Origin: RGIG7213 sp045544195 | GTDB taxonomy: Bacteria > Bacillota > Clostridia > Oscillospirales > CAG-272 | Direction of reading: 5' to 3' | Length of the DNA stretch: 64,000 nt | Assembly (NCBI GenBank): GCA_045544195.1 | Contig: JAZPYO010000008.1 | Location: forward strand, 1 to 64,000 | Part shown: one piece after another, positions 1-8,465 of the stretch | Layout of the letters: each line of letters begins with the position of its first letter | How positions within the stretch are numbered: position 1 is the first letter of the stretch | Made by a program: the position numbers and the translations under genes | Notes under the pieces: model-generated | Told to the model about the DNA's origin: nothing | The model's input: only the letters and a program-made list of their open reading frames with translations | Database searches by the model: none

Positions 1-6
1 TTGTAG

Positions 7-25
7 GGGAGGATATCATCCTCCC
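7..25. repeat. REP-like short palindrome
   Basis: The arms GGGAGGAT and ATCCTCCC are perfect complements around a 3-base loop. Short GC-rich palindromes preceded by TTGTAGG are familiar to me as dispersed intergenic repeats in Clostridia, but that memory is the only support for the family. Its place outside any gene fits a dispersed repeat better than a terminator, as no T-run follows. Confidence 0.5.
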
Positions 26-66
26 GCCCAAAAACATACAATTCCTCACGCCCGAAAACATACAAT
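25..66. repeat. Tandem 18-bp direct repeat
   Basis: Two copies of CGCCCRAAAACATACAAT (25-42 and 49-66) differ at one base and lie 24 bp apart, directly after the palindrome. They sit upstream of the promoter of the first gene. They may be part of the dispersed repeat or a protein-binding site; nothing else in the sequence decides this. Confidence 0.5.
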
Positions 67-109
67 AAACAAAGCCCCTTTTGCCCTCATCATTTTGTTT
101 AAATTGCTA

Positions 110-138
110 TTGACAAAGATATAAAATCGTGATAAAAT
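110..138 (+). promoter_or_regulatory. Sigma-A promoter of the HPr-like gene
   Basis: TTGACA (110-115) and TAAAAT (133-138) are separated by 17 bp. The expected start of transcription is near 145, leaving a short leader with an AAGGAG ribosome site before the gene. Confidence 0.7.
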
Positions 139-167
139 AAGTGAAAAATAAAGAAAGGAGAATGACT

Positions 168-395
168 ATGACAAAAATTACGGTGAAGCTTGACACCATT
201 GATTCGGTGTATGCCTTCGTTGCTGCCGCTACAAAGGCAGAGTGCGACATCGATATAATCAGCGGCAAGTACCTTGTAAACGCAAAAAGCGTTATGGGTC
301 TGTTTTCGCTTGATCTCAGACAGCCTATCGAAGTACACATTCACGCCGACAACTGCGATGAGCTTCTGGCAGAATTTGCACCGTTCAAGGCGTAA
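168..395 (+). CDS. HPr-like protein lacking the active-site histidine
   Basis: A 75-residue protein matching the HPr fold in its second half: the conserved KSVMG segment puts a serine at residue 41 in the place of regulatory Ser46 of HPr. The region that should hold the phosphorylated His15 (about residues 9-15) reads TIDSV, with no histidine and no HARP motif, so it cannot pass phosphate in the sugar phosphotransferase chain. This resembles the logic of Bacillus Crh, which keeps Ser46 but lacks His15; a regulatory role is inference. The start at 168 is chosen because AAGGAG lies 7 bp upstream, whereas ATGs at 141 and 162 have poor spacing. Single-gene transcript with its own promoter and terminator. 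Confidence 0.8.
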   Translation: MTKITVKLDTIDSVYAFVAAATKAECDIDIISGKYLVNAKSVMGLFSLDLRQPIEVHIHADNCDELLAEFAPFKA

Positions 396-411
396 GCCGC
401 GGTGCTTTTTT
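378..411 (+). terminator. Terminator of the HPr-like gene
   Basis: GCACCG pairs with CGGTGC, with an inner GGC/GCC pair, followed by six Ts. The stem begins inside the last codons of the gene. Confidence 0.75.
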
Positions 412-478
412 CTTCAGAATGATAATAAATCCCCCAAATTGAGCATATAAGTGTAGCAAAGCTATAAGGGGGGTATAT

Positions 479-1615
479 ATGAAATATATTATTAAGCTGA
501 CGGTTTGTTTTGCCCTGTGCATTTGTCTTACGGTCTTCTGCATTGCAAGCCCGCTCGGTGAGCAGTACGATGCAAAAAGCGTAATACTTATTGAAGCGGA
601 AAGCGGAAACGTTCTGTATGAGGACAATGCCGATGAGCGTCTGAGCCCTGCATCAGTCACAAAGATAATGACGCTTTTGCTGATATGCGAGGCTGTCCAA
701 GACGGACGTGTGAAGCTGGAGGATAACATTCCCGTAAGCGAATATGCCGCATCAATGGGCGGCTCGCAGGTTTTTTTGAAGCCGGGTGAAAAAATAACGG
801 CTGATGAGATGATAAAGTCGATAACGGTAGCATCGGCAAATGACTGCGCCGTTGCGATGGCTGAATATATCTGCGGAAGCGAGCAGGCGTTCGTTGAGCG
901 AATGAATGAAAAGGCAGCCGCGCTCGGAATGAAAAATACCGTTTTTGAAAACGTAACGGGTCTTGACGATTCGACAAAAAACCATCTGACGACGGCGAGA
1001 GATATAGCCATAATGTCAAGGGAGCTTTTAAAGCACGAAATGATATTCAACTATACGACCATCTGGATGGACACGATAAGAAACGGTCAGTTCGGTCTTA
1101 CGAACACAAATAAGCTCATACGCTTTTATGAGGGCGCAAACGGGCTTAAAACAGGCTCAACATCAAAGGCGGGCTTCTGCATTTCAGCCGCCGCCAAGCG
1201 AGACGGAATGCAGCTTATAGCCGTTGTTATGGCATCAAGTGCAAGTAAGACGAGAAACGAGTGCGCAAGGCTTCTTCTCGATTACGGATTTTCAAATTAC
1301 GGTGTAGTAAGATACGCCCCGTCATCTCTTGCGCCCGTTCAGGTAAAGGGCGCGCTTGAAAGGGAAGTGGGCATCTCCCACAGCGGATTTTTCACGCTTC
1401 TGGAAAAGGCGGACGTAAAAAAAATAACGTATGAAATAGATGTTCCGCAGTGTATAAACGCTCCTGTTGAAAAGGGGCAGACGGTCGGATACGTCAAATA
1501 TATGATAGACGGTAAGGTCATAGGACAAAGCGACATCACAGCCGACAGCACCATTGAAAAAATAGGCTTCTTTAAGATGTTCACACAGCTTTTAAGGAGC
1601 TTTTTCGGCGGATAA
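479..1615 (+). CDS. dacF: D-alanyl-D-alanine carboxypeptidase
   Basis: A 378-residue serine DD-carboxypeptidase that trims the terminal D-alanine of peptidoglycan stem peptides outside the cell. An N-terminal signal peptide (about 1-23) is followed by all three catalytic motifs: SVTK (Ser59, Lys62), SAN (119-121) and KTG (224-226). A C-terminal beta domain and a final amphipathic stretch (FFKMFTQLLRSFF) suggest peripheral membrane anchoring, as in PBP5-type enzymes. GGGGGG lies just upstream of the ATG. DacF or DacB type cannot be told apart from sequence alone. Compare the degenerate homologue at 24-25 kb, where every motif is altered. Confidence 0.9.
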   Translation: MKYIIKLTVCFALCICLTVFCIASPLGEQYDAKSVILIEAESGNVLYEDNADERLSPASVTKIMTLLLICEAVQDGRVKLEDNIPVSEYAASMGGSQVFLKPGEKITADEMIKSITVASANDCAVAMAEYICGSEQAFVERMNEKAAALGMKNTVFENVTGLDDSTKNHLTTARDIAIMSRELLKHEMIFNYTTIWMDTIRNGQFGLTNTNKLIRFYEGANGLKTGSTSKAGFCISAAAKRDGMQLIAVVMASSASKTRNECARLLLDYGFSNYGVVRYAPSSLAPVQVKGALEREVGISHSGFFTLLEKADVKKITYEIDVPQCINAPVEKGQTVGYVKYMIDGKVIGQSDITADSTIEKIGFFKMFTQLLRSFFGG

Positions 1616-1659
1616 GACACGGTCTTTGACATTTGTAATAAAAGAAAGGATATATAAAA

Positions 1660-3000
1660 ATGGCAGTAACACTTAACACAAAATATCTCGGCGATTTCGT
1701 CGGCGATCACGAATTAAAGGCAATATCTCCCGCGCTTTACGCGGCGGCTGATACGCTTAAATTTGCAAACGGACTCGGATACGATTTTACGGGCTGGGTA
1801 AAGCATCCCGTGAATTACGATAAAGAGGAGTACGCAAGAATAAAGGCAGCGGCAGAAAAGATCAAAAAAAGCTGTGATGTATTCGTTGTTATCGGCATCG
1901 GCGGCTCGTACCTCGGCGCAAGAGCGGCAATAGAATTTGTAAAAAGCCCCCTTTACAACAATATGAAAAAGGATACGCCCGACATATATTTTGCAGGCAA
2001 TACGATCAGCCCCTCTGCAACAGCGGAGCTGCTTGAAATATGCAAGGATAAGGACGTATGCATAAACGTAATAAGCAAGTCCGGCACAACAACAGAGCCT
2101 GCTATTGCTTTCCGTATTTTCAGAGAGCTTATAGAGAAAAAATACGGCGCAGAGGGCGCTAAGGAAAGAATTTTCGTAACAACGGATAAGTGCAGAGGCA
2201 CACTCAAGGCATTTGCCGACGAAAAGGGCTACGAAACATTTGTCGTTCCGGACGATATAGGCGGAAGATATTCTGTTTTAACAGCGGTAGGACTTCTTCC
2301 CATCGCCGTAAGCGGCGCGGACATTGATGAAATGATGCGCGGCGCATATGACGCTATGGAAAAAATGATGTCTGCGCCCGTTGAGGAAAACCCCGCCCTT
2401 GCATACGCCGCATACAGAAATATCCTTTACAGAAAGGGTAAAACAACAGAGATACTTGCCGCATATGAGCCTTCGTTTGCTATGATGAGCGAATGGTGGA
2501 AGCAGCTTTACGGCGAAAGCGAGGGTAAGGACGGTAAGGGTATATTCCCCGCATCCGTTATCTTCTCAACAGACCTTCACTCACTCGGTCAGTATATCCA
2601 GATGGGTATGAGAAATCTGTTTGAAACGGTAGTTACGTTCAGCGAGCCAAATGTTGATGTTGAGGTTCCTTACGATCCTGCAAATGTCGATACCCTCAAC
2701 TTCCTTGCAGGAAAGACGCTTTCATACGTCAACGAAATGGCGCAGAAGGGTACAGTCCTTGCGCACGTTGACGGCGGCGTTCCCAATATGATAATAAATA
2801 TTGATAAAAGAGATGAATATAACTTCGGCTATCTCGTTTATTTCTATGAATATGCGTGCGGAGTTTCGGGCTACCTGCTCGGCGTAAATCCGTTTGACCA
2901 GCCCGGCGTTGAGGCATACAAGAAGAATATGTTCGCGCTTCTGGGTAAGCCGGGATATGAGGAAATGCGCGCAGGGCTTCTTGAAAGACTCGATAAATAA
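1660..3000 (+). CDS. pgi: Glucose-6-phosphate isomerase
   Basis: A 446-residue isomerase interconverting glucose 6-phosphate and fructose 6-phosphate in glycolysis, cytoplasmic. Family signatures are plain: VIGIGGSYLGARAA for the phosphate-binding region, ISKSGTTTEPA near residue 140, the central STDLHSLGQ segment, and GVNPFDQPGVE with the catalytic C-terminal lysine in EAYKKN. Length matches the compact bacterial Pgi type. An AAGGA ribosome site precedes the ATG. It follows the carboxypeptidase by 44 bp with no clear terminator, so the two may be cotranscribed. Confidence 0.96.
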   Translation: MAVTLNTKYLGDFVGDHELKAISPALYAAADTLKFANGLGYDFTGWVKHPVNYDKEEYARIKAAAEKIKKSCDVFVVIGIGGSYLGARAAIEFVKSPLYNNMKKDTPDIYFAGNTISPSATAELLEICKDKDVCINVISKSGTTTEPAIAFRIFRELIEKKYGAEGAKERIFVTTDKCRGTLKAFADEKGYETFVVPDDIGGRYSVLTAVGLLPIAVSGADIDEMMRGAYDAMEKMMSAPVEENPALAYAAYRNILYRKGKTTEILAAYEPSFAMMSEWWKQLYGESEGKDGKGIFPASVIFSTDLHSLGQYIQMGMRNLFETVVTFSEPNVDVEVPYDPANVDTLNFLAGKTLSYVNEMAQKGTVLAHVDGGVPNMIINIDKRDEYNFGYLVYFYEYACGVSGYLLGVNPFDQPGVEAYKKNMFALLGKPGYEEMRAGLLERLDK

Positions 3001-3092
3001 GCGCAGGATCCGTTTTTAAAAATTATACATAGGCATTATCGGTGAAAAACAGGCGTTTTTGAAAATTTTTTATATAATTTTCTATAAAGGAC

Positions 3093-3121
3093 TTGCAAAA
3101 ATCGGAAAAATATTGTATTAT
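3093..3121 (+). promoter_or_regulatory. Promoter of the small P-loop gene
   Basis: TTGCAA (3093-3098) and TATTAT (3116-3121) lie 17 bp apart, with an AT-rich stretch upstream. Confidence 0.55.
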
Positions 3122-3162
3122 ATATACAGGGTAATTAACTCACATATCAGGAGGATGTTAAT

Positions 3163-3579
3163 ATGATCAAATTAATTGCAGGCGTGAAGGGTACAGGTAA
3201 AACAAAGCAGCTTATCGACCTTACAAACAAAGCGTTGGCAGAATCTCACGGTGCTGTTGTATGCTTGGAGCAGGGCACAAAGCTCATCAGAGAGATAAAG
3301 TCCCAGGTTCGCCTTATCAACACGGCTGATTATGCAGTTGAGGACGGCCAGTCCCTTTACGGCTTTGTTGCAGGAATTTGCGCAAGCAACTACGATATTA
3401 CGCATATTTTTATAGATTCTGCACTCAAAATATGCAAGAACGATATTGCATCGTTTGAGTATTTCCTTAAGGAATGCGAGGAGCTTTCTTCTAAGGACGG
3501 CGTCGCTGTTGACTTCATAATCACAGCTTCCATGCCTGTTGAGGAGCTTACGGAAGCTCTCAAAAAGTACGTTGACTGA
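3163..3579 (+). CDS. Small P-loop ATP-binding protein, function unknown
   Basis: A 138-residue protein starting with a Walker A motif (GVKGTGKT, residues 7-14) and with a hydrophobic strand ending in acid (HIFIDSA, about 84-90) that could serve as Walker B. It is too short for a full AAA+ or PilT motor although relatives are sometimes labelled PilT-like. No membrane segment or DNA-binding motif is seen. CAGGAGG lies 9 bp before the ATG, and the gene has its own promoter and a strong terminator, so it is a single-gene unit. I do not assign a function. Confidence 0.75.
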   Translation: MIKLIAGVKGTGKTKQLIDLTNKALAESHGAVVCLEQGTKLIREIKSQVRLINTADYAVEDGQSLYGFVAGICASNYDITHIFIDSALKICKNDIASFEYFLKECEELSSKDGVAVDFIITASMPVEELTEALKKYVD

Positions 3580-3611
3580 TAAACGCATTTAACGTAAATA
3601 TGCTTACAGAT

Positions 3612-3644
3612 ATCGGCAGGGGAAAATATCCTCTGCCGATTTTG
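3612..3644 (+). terminator. Terminator after the P-loop gene
   Basis: ATCGGCAG pairs with CTGCCGAT around a 12-base loop region, followed by TTTTG. Nearly the same stem is used again at 8387-8420, suggesting a recurrent terminator sequence in this genome. Confidence 0.8.
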
Positions 3645-3751
3645 TATTGATGCGAAAATACGAAGAATGCTTCTTTTACACATTCGTAACACATTCAAAT
3701 CAATAATTTTGTATAATAAATTCATATGATATATCAATGTGGGGGGAGAAT

Positions 3752-4768
3752 ATGGCAAGCGACCGACTGATAGCAGATGCAATAATGTCACCCGTTTTGC
3801 GTGATTTCCGCGTGTATAAGCTGACGAGCCAGAACAGAACGCCGAAAACGGTTGACGAATATATATGCGATCTTCGTATTTTTCTGAAATTTATCATCGC
3901 ATCGAGAAAGGATCTGCAAACGTTCGGTGAGGAATTTGAAAAAATAGATCTGTCGGTGGTTGACGCATCCTTTCTTGACGGCATAAGCGTTGCGGAAATA
4001 TACGATTATCAGCTTTATATGCGGTCTGACAGAGGAGTTTCGGCAAGGACTCTTGCAAGAAAAATGTCGGCAATAAAGGCTCTTTATAAGTACGTCTGCG
4101 TTGCGGTGCGTATATGCAAAAACAATCCCGTAAAGGACATAGAGGGGGCGTTTATCCGCAATTCCGCCCCGAAATTCCTGACGCTTGAGGAAAGCACCCA
4201 CCTTTTGAGCGTTATAAATGCTGACACGCGCTCCTGCACACGCTTGCGTGATTATGCGATAATACTTCTGTTTTTAAATACAGGTATGCGTCTGTCTGAG
4301 CTGGTTATGATAAATCTTGAGGATTTCGACGGGCAGATGAGCCAGATAAGAGTCATCGGTAAGGGACGTAAGGAAAGAATAGTTTACATAAATCCCGCCT
4401 GCAGAGAGGCGATAGCTGCATACCTGAACGAAAGAAAGGATGCAGAATGCATAGAAAAGGGCAAGCACCCTTTGTTTTTGTCAACAAGGCAGAAGCGTAT
4501 ATCAAATAATGCCGTGCAGAAAAGAGTTGAAAAGTACCTTAAGGATGCCGGATACGAATATAAGCATTTATCGACTCACAAGCTGCGTCACACGGCGGCA
4601 ACGCTTATGTACCGCGAGGGCGGCGTTGACGTGCGTATCTTGCAGGAGATACTCGGTCACGAGCAGCTCAACACAACTCAGATATATACCCACGTTGTGA
4701 ACGAGGATATAGAAAGGGCGACAAAGCAAAACCCGCTTGCAAATTTCGCCCCAAAGAATGAAGAATAA
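3752..4768 (+). CDS. Tyrosine recombinase, XerC/XerD type
   Basis: A 338-residue site-specific recombinase. The N-terminal SAM-like core-binding domain (about 15-115) is followed by the catalytic domain with the expected set: Arg in GMRLSEL, His and Arg in HKLRHTAA, His in LGHEQLN and the nucleophile Tyr in TQIYTHV. Length and architecture fit chromosomal dimer resolution recombinases rather than phage integrases, as there is no arm-binding domain. The start at 3752 has GGGGGGAGA just upstream; the in-frame ATG at 3737 does not. It stands alone between terminated neighbours. Whether it acts at dif as XerC or XerD, or elsewhere, cannot be told here. Confidence 0.88.
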   Translation: MASDRLIADAIMSPVLRDFRVYKLTSQNRTPKTVDEYICDLRIFLKFIIASRKDLQTFGEEFEKIDLSVVDASFLDGISVAEIYDYQLYMRSDRGVSARTLARKMSAIKALYKYVCVAVRICKNNPVKDIEGAFIRNSAPKFLTLEESTHLLSVINADTRSCTRLRDYAIILLFLNTGMRLSELVMINLEDFDGQMSQIRVIGKGRKERIVYINPACREAIAAYLNERKDAECIEKGKHPLFLSTRQKRISNNAVQKRVEKYLKDAGYEYKHLSTHKLRHTAATLMYREGGVDVRILQEILGHEQLNTTQIYTHVVNEDIERATKQNPLANFAPKNEE

Positions 4769-4850
4769 CTGTAAGCACACATAATTATCAAGCATACATC
4801 ACAATTATATAAGAAAATGTTAATGCAATAACTAAAAGGGGAGTTTTAAA

Positions 4851-5540
4851 ATGTATAAGCTGCTTATTGTTGACGATGAGGAGAAGATACGGCAACTGAT
4901 AAAGAAATATGCCGAATTTGAGGGATATACAACAGATGAGGCATCTGACGGTATGCAGGCAGTCGAAAAATGCCGCGCGGAAGATTATGACCTTATAATA
5001 ATGGATATAATGATGCCGTTTCTTGACGGATTTTCGGCATCAAAGGAGATAAGAAAAACAAAGGATATTCCCGTTATAATGCTTTCTGCAAGGGGCGAGG
5101 AGTACGACAGGATACACGGCTTTGAGGTGGGCGCTGACGATTACGTTGTAAAGCCGTTTTCTCCGAAGGAGCTTATGATGCGCGTTGCCGCCGTCATAGG
5201 CAGAACGAAGCAGCGCAGCGAAAAAGCAGAAAAGGAAATAGTAAAATTCGACGGTCTGACCGTTGATTTTACCGCAAGACTTGTGTACGTGGACGGAGAA
5301 AAGGTCGAGCTTACGCCGCTTGTGTACGATCTTTTGTTTTTCCTTGTGCGTAACAGGGGCATAGCCCTGACGCGTGAAAAGCTTATAACACAGGTGTGGG
5401 GATACGATTATTACGGTGATGACAGAACGCTTGATACGCACATAAAGCTCCTGCGTCAGAAGCTCGGTAAATACGCCAATTTCATTGTAACGCTCCGAGG
5501 CGTCGGCTACCGATTTGAAGGTGAAAGCGAGAATGTATGA
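4851..5540 (+). CDS. OmpR/PhoB-family response regulator
   Basis: A 229-residue transcription factor with a receiver domain (acidic pair at residues 8-9, phosphoacceptor Asp52 in IIMDIMMP, Lys101 in VVKPF) and a C-terminal winged helix with the signature TLDTHIKLLRQKL. It should be phosphorylated by the kinase encoded directly downstream, whose ATG overlaps its stop codon by four bases (ATGA). The signal and targets are unknown. A run of AAAAGGGGAG precedes the start. Confidence 0.93.
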   Translation: MYKLLIVDDEEKIRQLIKKYAEFEGYTTDEASDGMQAVEKCRAEDYDLIIMDIMMPFLDGFSASKEIRKTKDIPVIMLSARGEEYDRIHGFEVGADDYVVKPFSPKELMMRVAAVIGRTKQRSEKAEKEIVKFDGLTVDFTARLVYVDGEKVELTPLVYDLLFFLVRNRGIALTREKLITQVWGYDYYGDDRTLDTHIKLLRQKLGKYANFIVTLRGVGYRFEGESENV

Positions 5541-7021
5541 CATTTGAACAGAACAAAAAAAGAAATCTGTTTTCAAGCATCAAGACGAAGGTCATACTGT
5601 GCGTTACAGTATTTTCGGTGATGCTTTTGCTCACTGTGTGGATATTTCAGGTCGTTTTATTGAACTACTTTTATGAAAATGCGGTCAAAAGCGAAATGAA
5701 AAACGCCTATTACACCGTGCAAGAGCATCTTGACGCTGATGACCTGAACGCTATGGTGAACGCCGTGGCAGAGCATTACTCAACTGATATAAAGGTTCTT
5801 ATTGAGGACGGAAGCGTGCTCAGATACGTTCAGTCGATCTCATACGGCGGACTTCTTAATAATGACAGCGTTGTTTCATATTACATATATAAAGCGAAGA
5901 TAGCGGGCGGTGAATATATGGCTCACCACACGGAAACTGTCAAGGAAAAGCCCGAGATCTTTCCGATCCCTCACGATAAGAACAGGGAAAACGGTATGCG
6001 TCCCGATAATGTCATAGCGGAAATGGAAAGCCTTATGTACTGCGCTGTTACGGAAAACACAGTCGGCGATACAGTCTATATTCTGATAAATGCGCGCCTT
6101 ACTCCCGTTGACAGTACGGTGAAAACGATACGCTCCCAGCTTCATTGGATAAGTATAATATTCGTCTGCCTTTCCATCCTTATGGGAATTATTCTTGCAA
6201 GAATGATCGCAAACCCCATAATAAGAATAAATCAGGGCGCAAAAAGGCTGGCAGAGGGTGATTACAGCGTCGGCTTTGACGGCAAGGGCTTCAAGGAGGT
6301 GCAGGAGCTTTCCGACACGCTCAATTATGCGGCAACAGAGCTTTCTACTGTTGAAAAGCTCCGAAGAGAGCTTATTGCAAACGTTTCTCATGACTTGCGT
6401 ACACCGCTGACGATGATAAGAGGCTACGGCGAGGTAATGCGTGATATTCCAGGAGAGAATACTCCTGAAAACGTTCAGGTGATAATCGACGAGGCAGAGC
6501 ATCTGCACAGACTCGTTGACGATATTCTGTCAATATCAAAGCTGAATGCAGGTATGGATGAGGCAAATATCACAAGATATGACCTTACGGACAGCATAAA
6601 TAAGATCGTTGCAAGGTATTCGAAAATGAAGGCGGCAGAGGGCTATAACATCGAGTTTATCTATGATGAGTCTGTGTATGTAAATGCTGATGAGGTCAAG
6701 ATAACACAGGTAGTATACAACCTTATAAACAATGCCATAACGTATACGGGCGATGACAGATCGGTCAAAATAACTCAATCCGTATCAAATGGCAGGGTAA
6801 GAATATCCGTTGCCGATACGGGATGCGGTATTTCAAAGGAAAGCATAAAATATATCTGGGACAGATACTACAAGGAGGACAAGGCGCATAAAAGAGCAGG
6901 TGTCGGAACGGGGCTCGGTCTTTCAATAGTAAAGGGAGTTGTTGAGCTTCACGGAGGACTTTACGGCGTTGAAAGCTGCGAAGGGCACGGTGCTACGTTC
7001 TGGTTTGAGCTTGCGCTGTAA
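5537..7021 (+). CDS. Membrane sensor histidine kinase
   Basis: A 494-residue kinase: membrane segment about 18-42, an extracellular sensor region of about 160 residues, a second membrane segment about 204-222, a HAMP linker, a HisKA domain with the phosphoacceptor His285 (NVSHDLRTP), and an HATPase domain with N box (NLINNA), DTGCGIS and GTGLGLSI. Translationally coupled to the response regulator. The sensor region shows no domain I recognise. The layout resembles PhoR- or VanS-like kinases that respond to envelope conditions, but the stimulus is not shown by the sequence. Confidence 0.93.
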   Translation: MTFEQNKKRNLFSSIKTKVILCVTVFSVMLLLTVWIFQVVLLNYFYENAVKSEMKNAYYTVQEHLDADDLNAMVNAVAEHYSTDIKVLIEDGSVLRYVQSISYGGLLNNDSVVSYYIYKAKIAGGEYMAHHTETVKEKPEIFPIPHDKNRENGMRPDNVIAEMESLMYCAVTENTVGDTVYILINARLTPVDSTVKTIRSQLHWISIIFVCLSILMGIILARMIANPIIRINQGAKRLAEGDYSVGFDGKGFKEVQELSDTLNYAATELSTVEKLRRELIANVSHDLRTPLTMIRGYGEVMRDIPGENTPENVQVIIDEAEHLHRLVDDILSISKLNAGMDEANITRYDLTDSINKIVARYSKMKAAEGYNIEFIYDESVYVNADEVKITQVVYNLINNAITYTGDDRSVKITQSVSNGRVRISVADTGCGISKESIKYIWDRYYKEDKAHKRAGVGTGLGLSIVKGVVELHGGLYGVESCEGHGATFWFELAL

Positions 7022-7026
7022 TACAT

Positions 7027-7677
7027 ATGACGAAAAAGGAAAAGGCGCGTTACTGCGTCGGGGAGCTTAAAAAAATGTACCCCGATGCTTCCTGCGCGCT
7101 TGAATACGGAAACGATCCGTGGCGTCTGCTCGTTATGGGCAGACTGTCAGCCCAATGCACCGATGCAAGAGTAAATGAGGTGTGCAGAACGCTTTTTAAG
7201 GAAATACCGCGTATTGAGGATATGGCAAACGCTCACACAGAAAAAATTGAGCAACTGATATTCTCCTGCGGGCTGTATAAAACAAAGGCGCAAAGCCTTA
7301 AGGGTATGGCGGAAATGATACTTGATAAGTATGACAAACGTGTGCCCGACAATATGGACGAGCTATTGACATTGCCCGGAGTAGGCAGAAAAATAGCAAA
7401 TCTCATTCTCGGTGATATTTATAAAAAGCCGGCCATCGTTGCGGATACTCACTGTATAAGAATATGCGCAAGACTCGGTCTGTGCGGAAAAAACGGCGTA
7501 AGCACGACACCCGAAAAAACGGAATACGAGCTGAAAGGGCTGATAGACGAGGACGAGCAGTCGGATTTCTGCCACAGAATAGTCCTTTTCGGCAGGGAAA
7601 TATGCTCAGCGCGCTCGCCTGTGTGCCATGAATGCCCGCTCGGCTCTGTGTGCCTGTATAAAAAAATGAAAAAATGA
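7027..7677 (+). CDS. nth: Endonuclease III
   Basis: A 216-residue DNA glycosylase/AP lyase that removes oxidised pyrimidines in base excision repair. The helix-hairpin-helix LPGVGRKIANLIL supplies the catalytic Lys122, Asp140 lies in VADTHCIR, and the C-terminus carries the 4Fe-4S loop with cysteines spaced C-x6-C-x2-C-x5-C. It follows the kinase by only five bases, so it is probably read from the same transcript, though no functional link is implied. Length matches the family. Confidence 0.95.
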   Translation: MTKKEKARYCVGELKKMYPDASCALEYGNDPWRLLVMGRLSAQCTDARVNEVCRTLFKEIPRIEDMANAHTEKIEQLIFSCGLYKTKAQSLKGMAEMILDKYDKRVPDNMDELLTLPGVGRKIANLILGDIYKKPAIVADTHCIRICARLGLCGKNGVSTTPEKTEYELKGLIDEDEQSDFCHRIVLFGREICSARSPVCHECPLGSVCLYKKMKK

Positions 7678-7690
7678 TGTCCGACACATA

Positions 7691-7719
7691 TTGACATTTC
7701 GGTATTATACGGATATAAT
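7691..7719 (+). promoter_or_regulatory. Promoter of the membrane/GNAT-like gene
   Basis: Consensus TTGACA (7691-7696) and TATAAT (7714-7719) with a 17-bp spacer, upstream of a GGGAGG ribosome site. Confidence 0.8.
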
Positions 7720-7749
7720 TAATTCAATAAGTATTTTCGGGAGGAAATT

Positions 7750-8352
7750 ATGACAGAAATAATATACGAAATTATAGGTTATATCGGAACGGCGCTCGTT
7801 TTGTTTTCGATGATGATGACATCTGTCGTCAAATTAAGACTTGTTAACATTCTCGGCTCGCTTTTCAGTATGACGTATGCGTTGCTTGCAGGGGCGTACC
7901 CCGTTGCGCTGATGAACGCGGGACTTATCATAATAAATCTGTTTCAGCTTATAAGATATAAAATACACCACAGATCGTTCAAGGCGATTTGCGTATCGCA
8001 GGACGATGAGAGCTTCAAGTATTTCATGAACCTTTTTGATGAAAACATCAAAAAGTTTTTCCCGAGCTTTTCTCTGAATGTAACGGACAAGACTCAGATA
8101 TATATGGTATACGATCAATCGGAGGCTGTCGGCGTGCTTACAGCAGAGGTAGACGGTAAAAACGCAGTCATATCCCTTGATTATACAACGCCGAAATACC
8201 GTGATACGTCAGTTGCAAAATTTCTGTTCTCGTATCTTAAGAAAAACGGAATAAAGCAGTTTGAAACGCCGTACGGCACACCTGAGCATAATAAGTATCT
8301 TATGAAAATGGGCTTTGAGCCGCACGACGGAAAGATGATAAAAACGAAATAA
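7750..8352 (+). CDS. YgjV-like membrane protein with C-terminal acetyltransferase-like domain
   Basis: A 200-residue protein in two parts. Residues 1-72 contain about three hydrophobic helices with the SxTYALLAGAYPVALMN-type pattern of the YgjV inner membrane family. Residues 80-200 look soluble: a beta-rich stretch, then YRDTSVAKFLFSYLKKNG and a closing YLMKMGFEP, the pattern of the GNAT fold's last strands. A tethered acetyltransferase is therefore plausible, but I do not see an unambiguous acetyl-CoA loop. Monocistronic, with a consensus promoter and a shared terminator. Substrate unknown. Confidence 0.65.
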   Translation: MTEIIYEIIGYIGTALVLFSMMMTSVVKLRLVNILGSLFSMTYALLAGAYPVALMNAGLIIINLFQLIRYKIHHRSFKAICVSQDDESFKYFMNLFDENIKKFFPSFSLNVTDKTQIYMVYDQSEAVGVLTAEVDGKNAVISLDYTTPKYRDTSVAKFLFSYLKKNGIKQFETPYGTPEHNKYLMKMGFEPHDGKMIKTK

Positions 8353-8386
8353 GGCAAAAAACAAAACCGTCTCATTATACAACAAA

Positions 8387-8420
8387 TCGGCAGGGGAAAC
8401 GATTCCTCTGCCGAATTTTA
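8387..8420. terminator. Bidirectional terminator between convergent genes
   Basis: TCGGCAG pairs with CTGCCGA, with T-runs on the plus side and an A-rich flank that becomes a T-run on the minus strand. It can end both the plus-strand gene at 7.75 kb and the minus-strand murD operon. The stem closely resembles the one at 3612. Confidence 0.75.
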
Positions 8421-8465
8421 TGCTTTACAGCTCGTCGCGGACGCCAGCCCTGATGCGAAAAAGCG

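Noticed and set aside
385..1050. Long minus-strand open frame opposite the carboxypeptidase gene
   Set aside because: It is the mirror of a strongly supported gene with catalytic motifs, has no ribosome site, and shows no protein-like pattern. Similar long antisense frames recur across the window.
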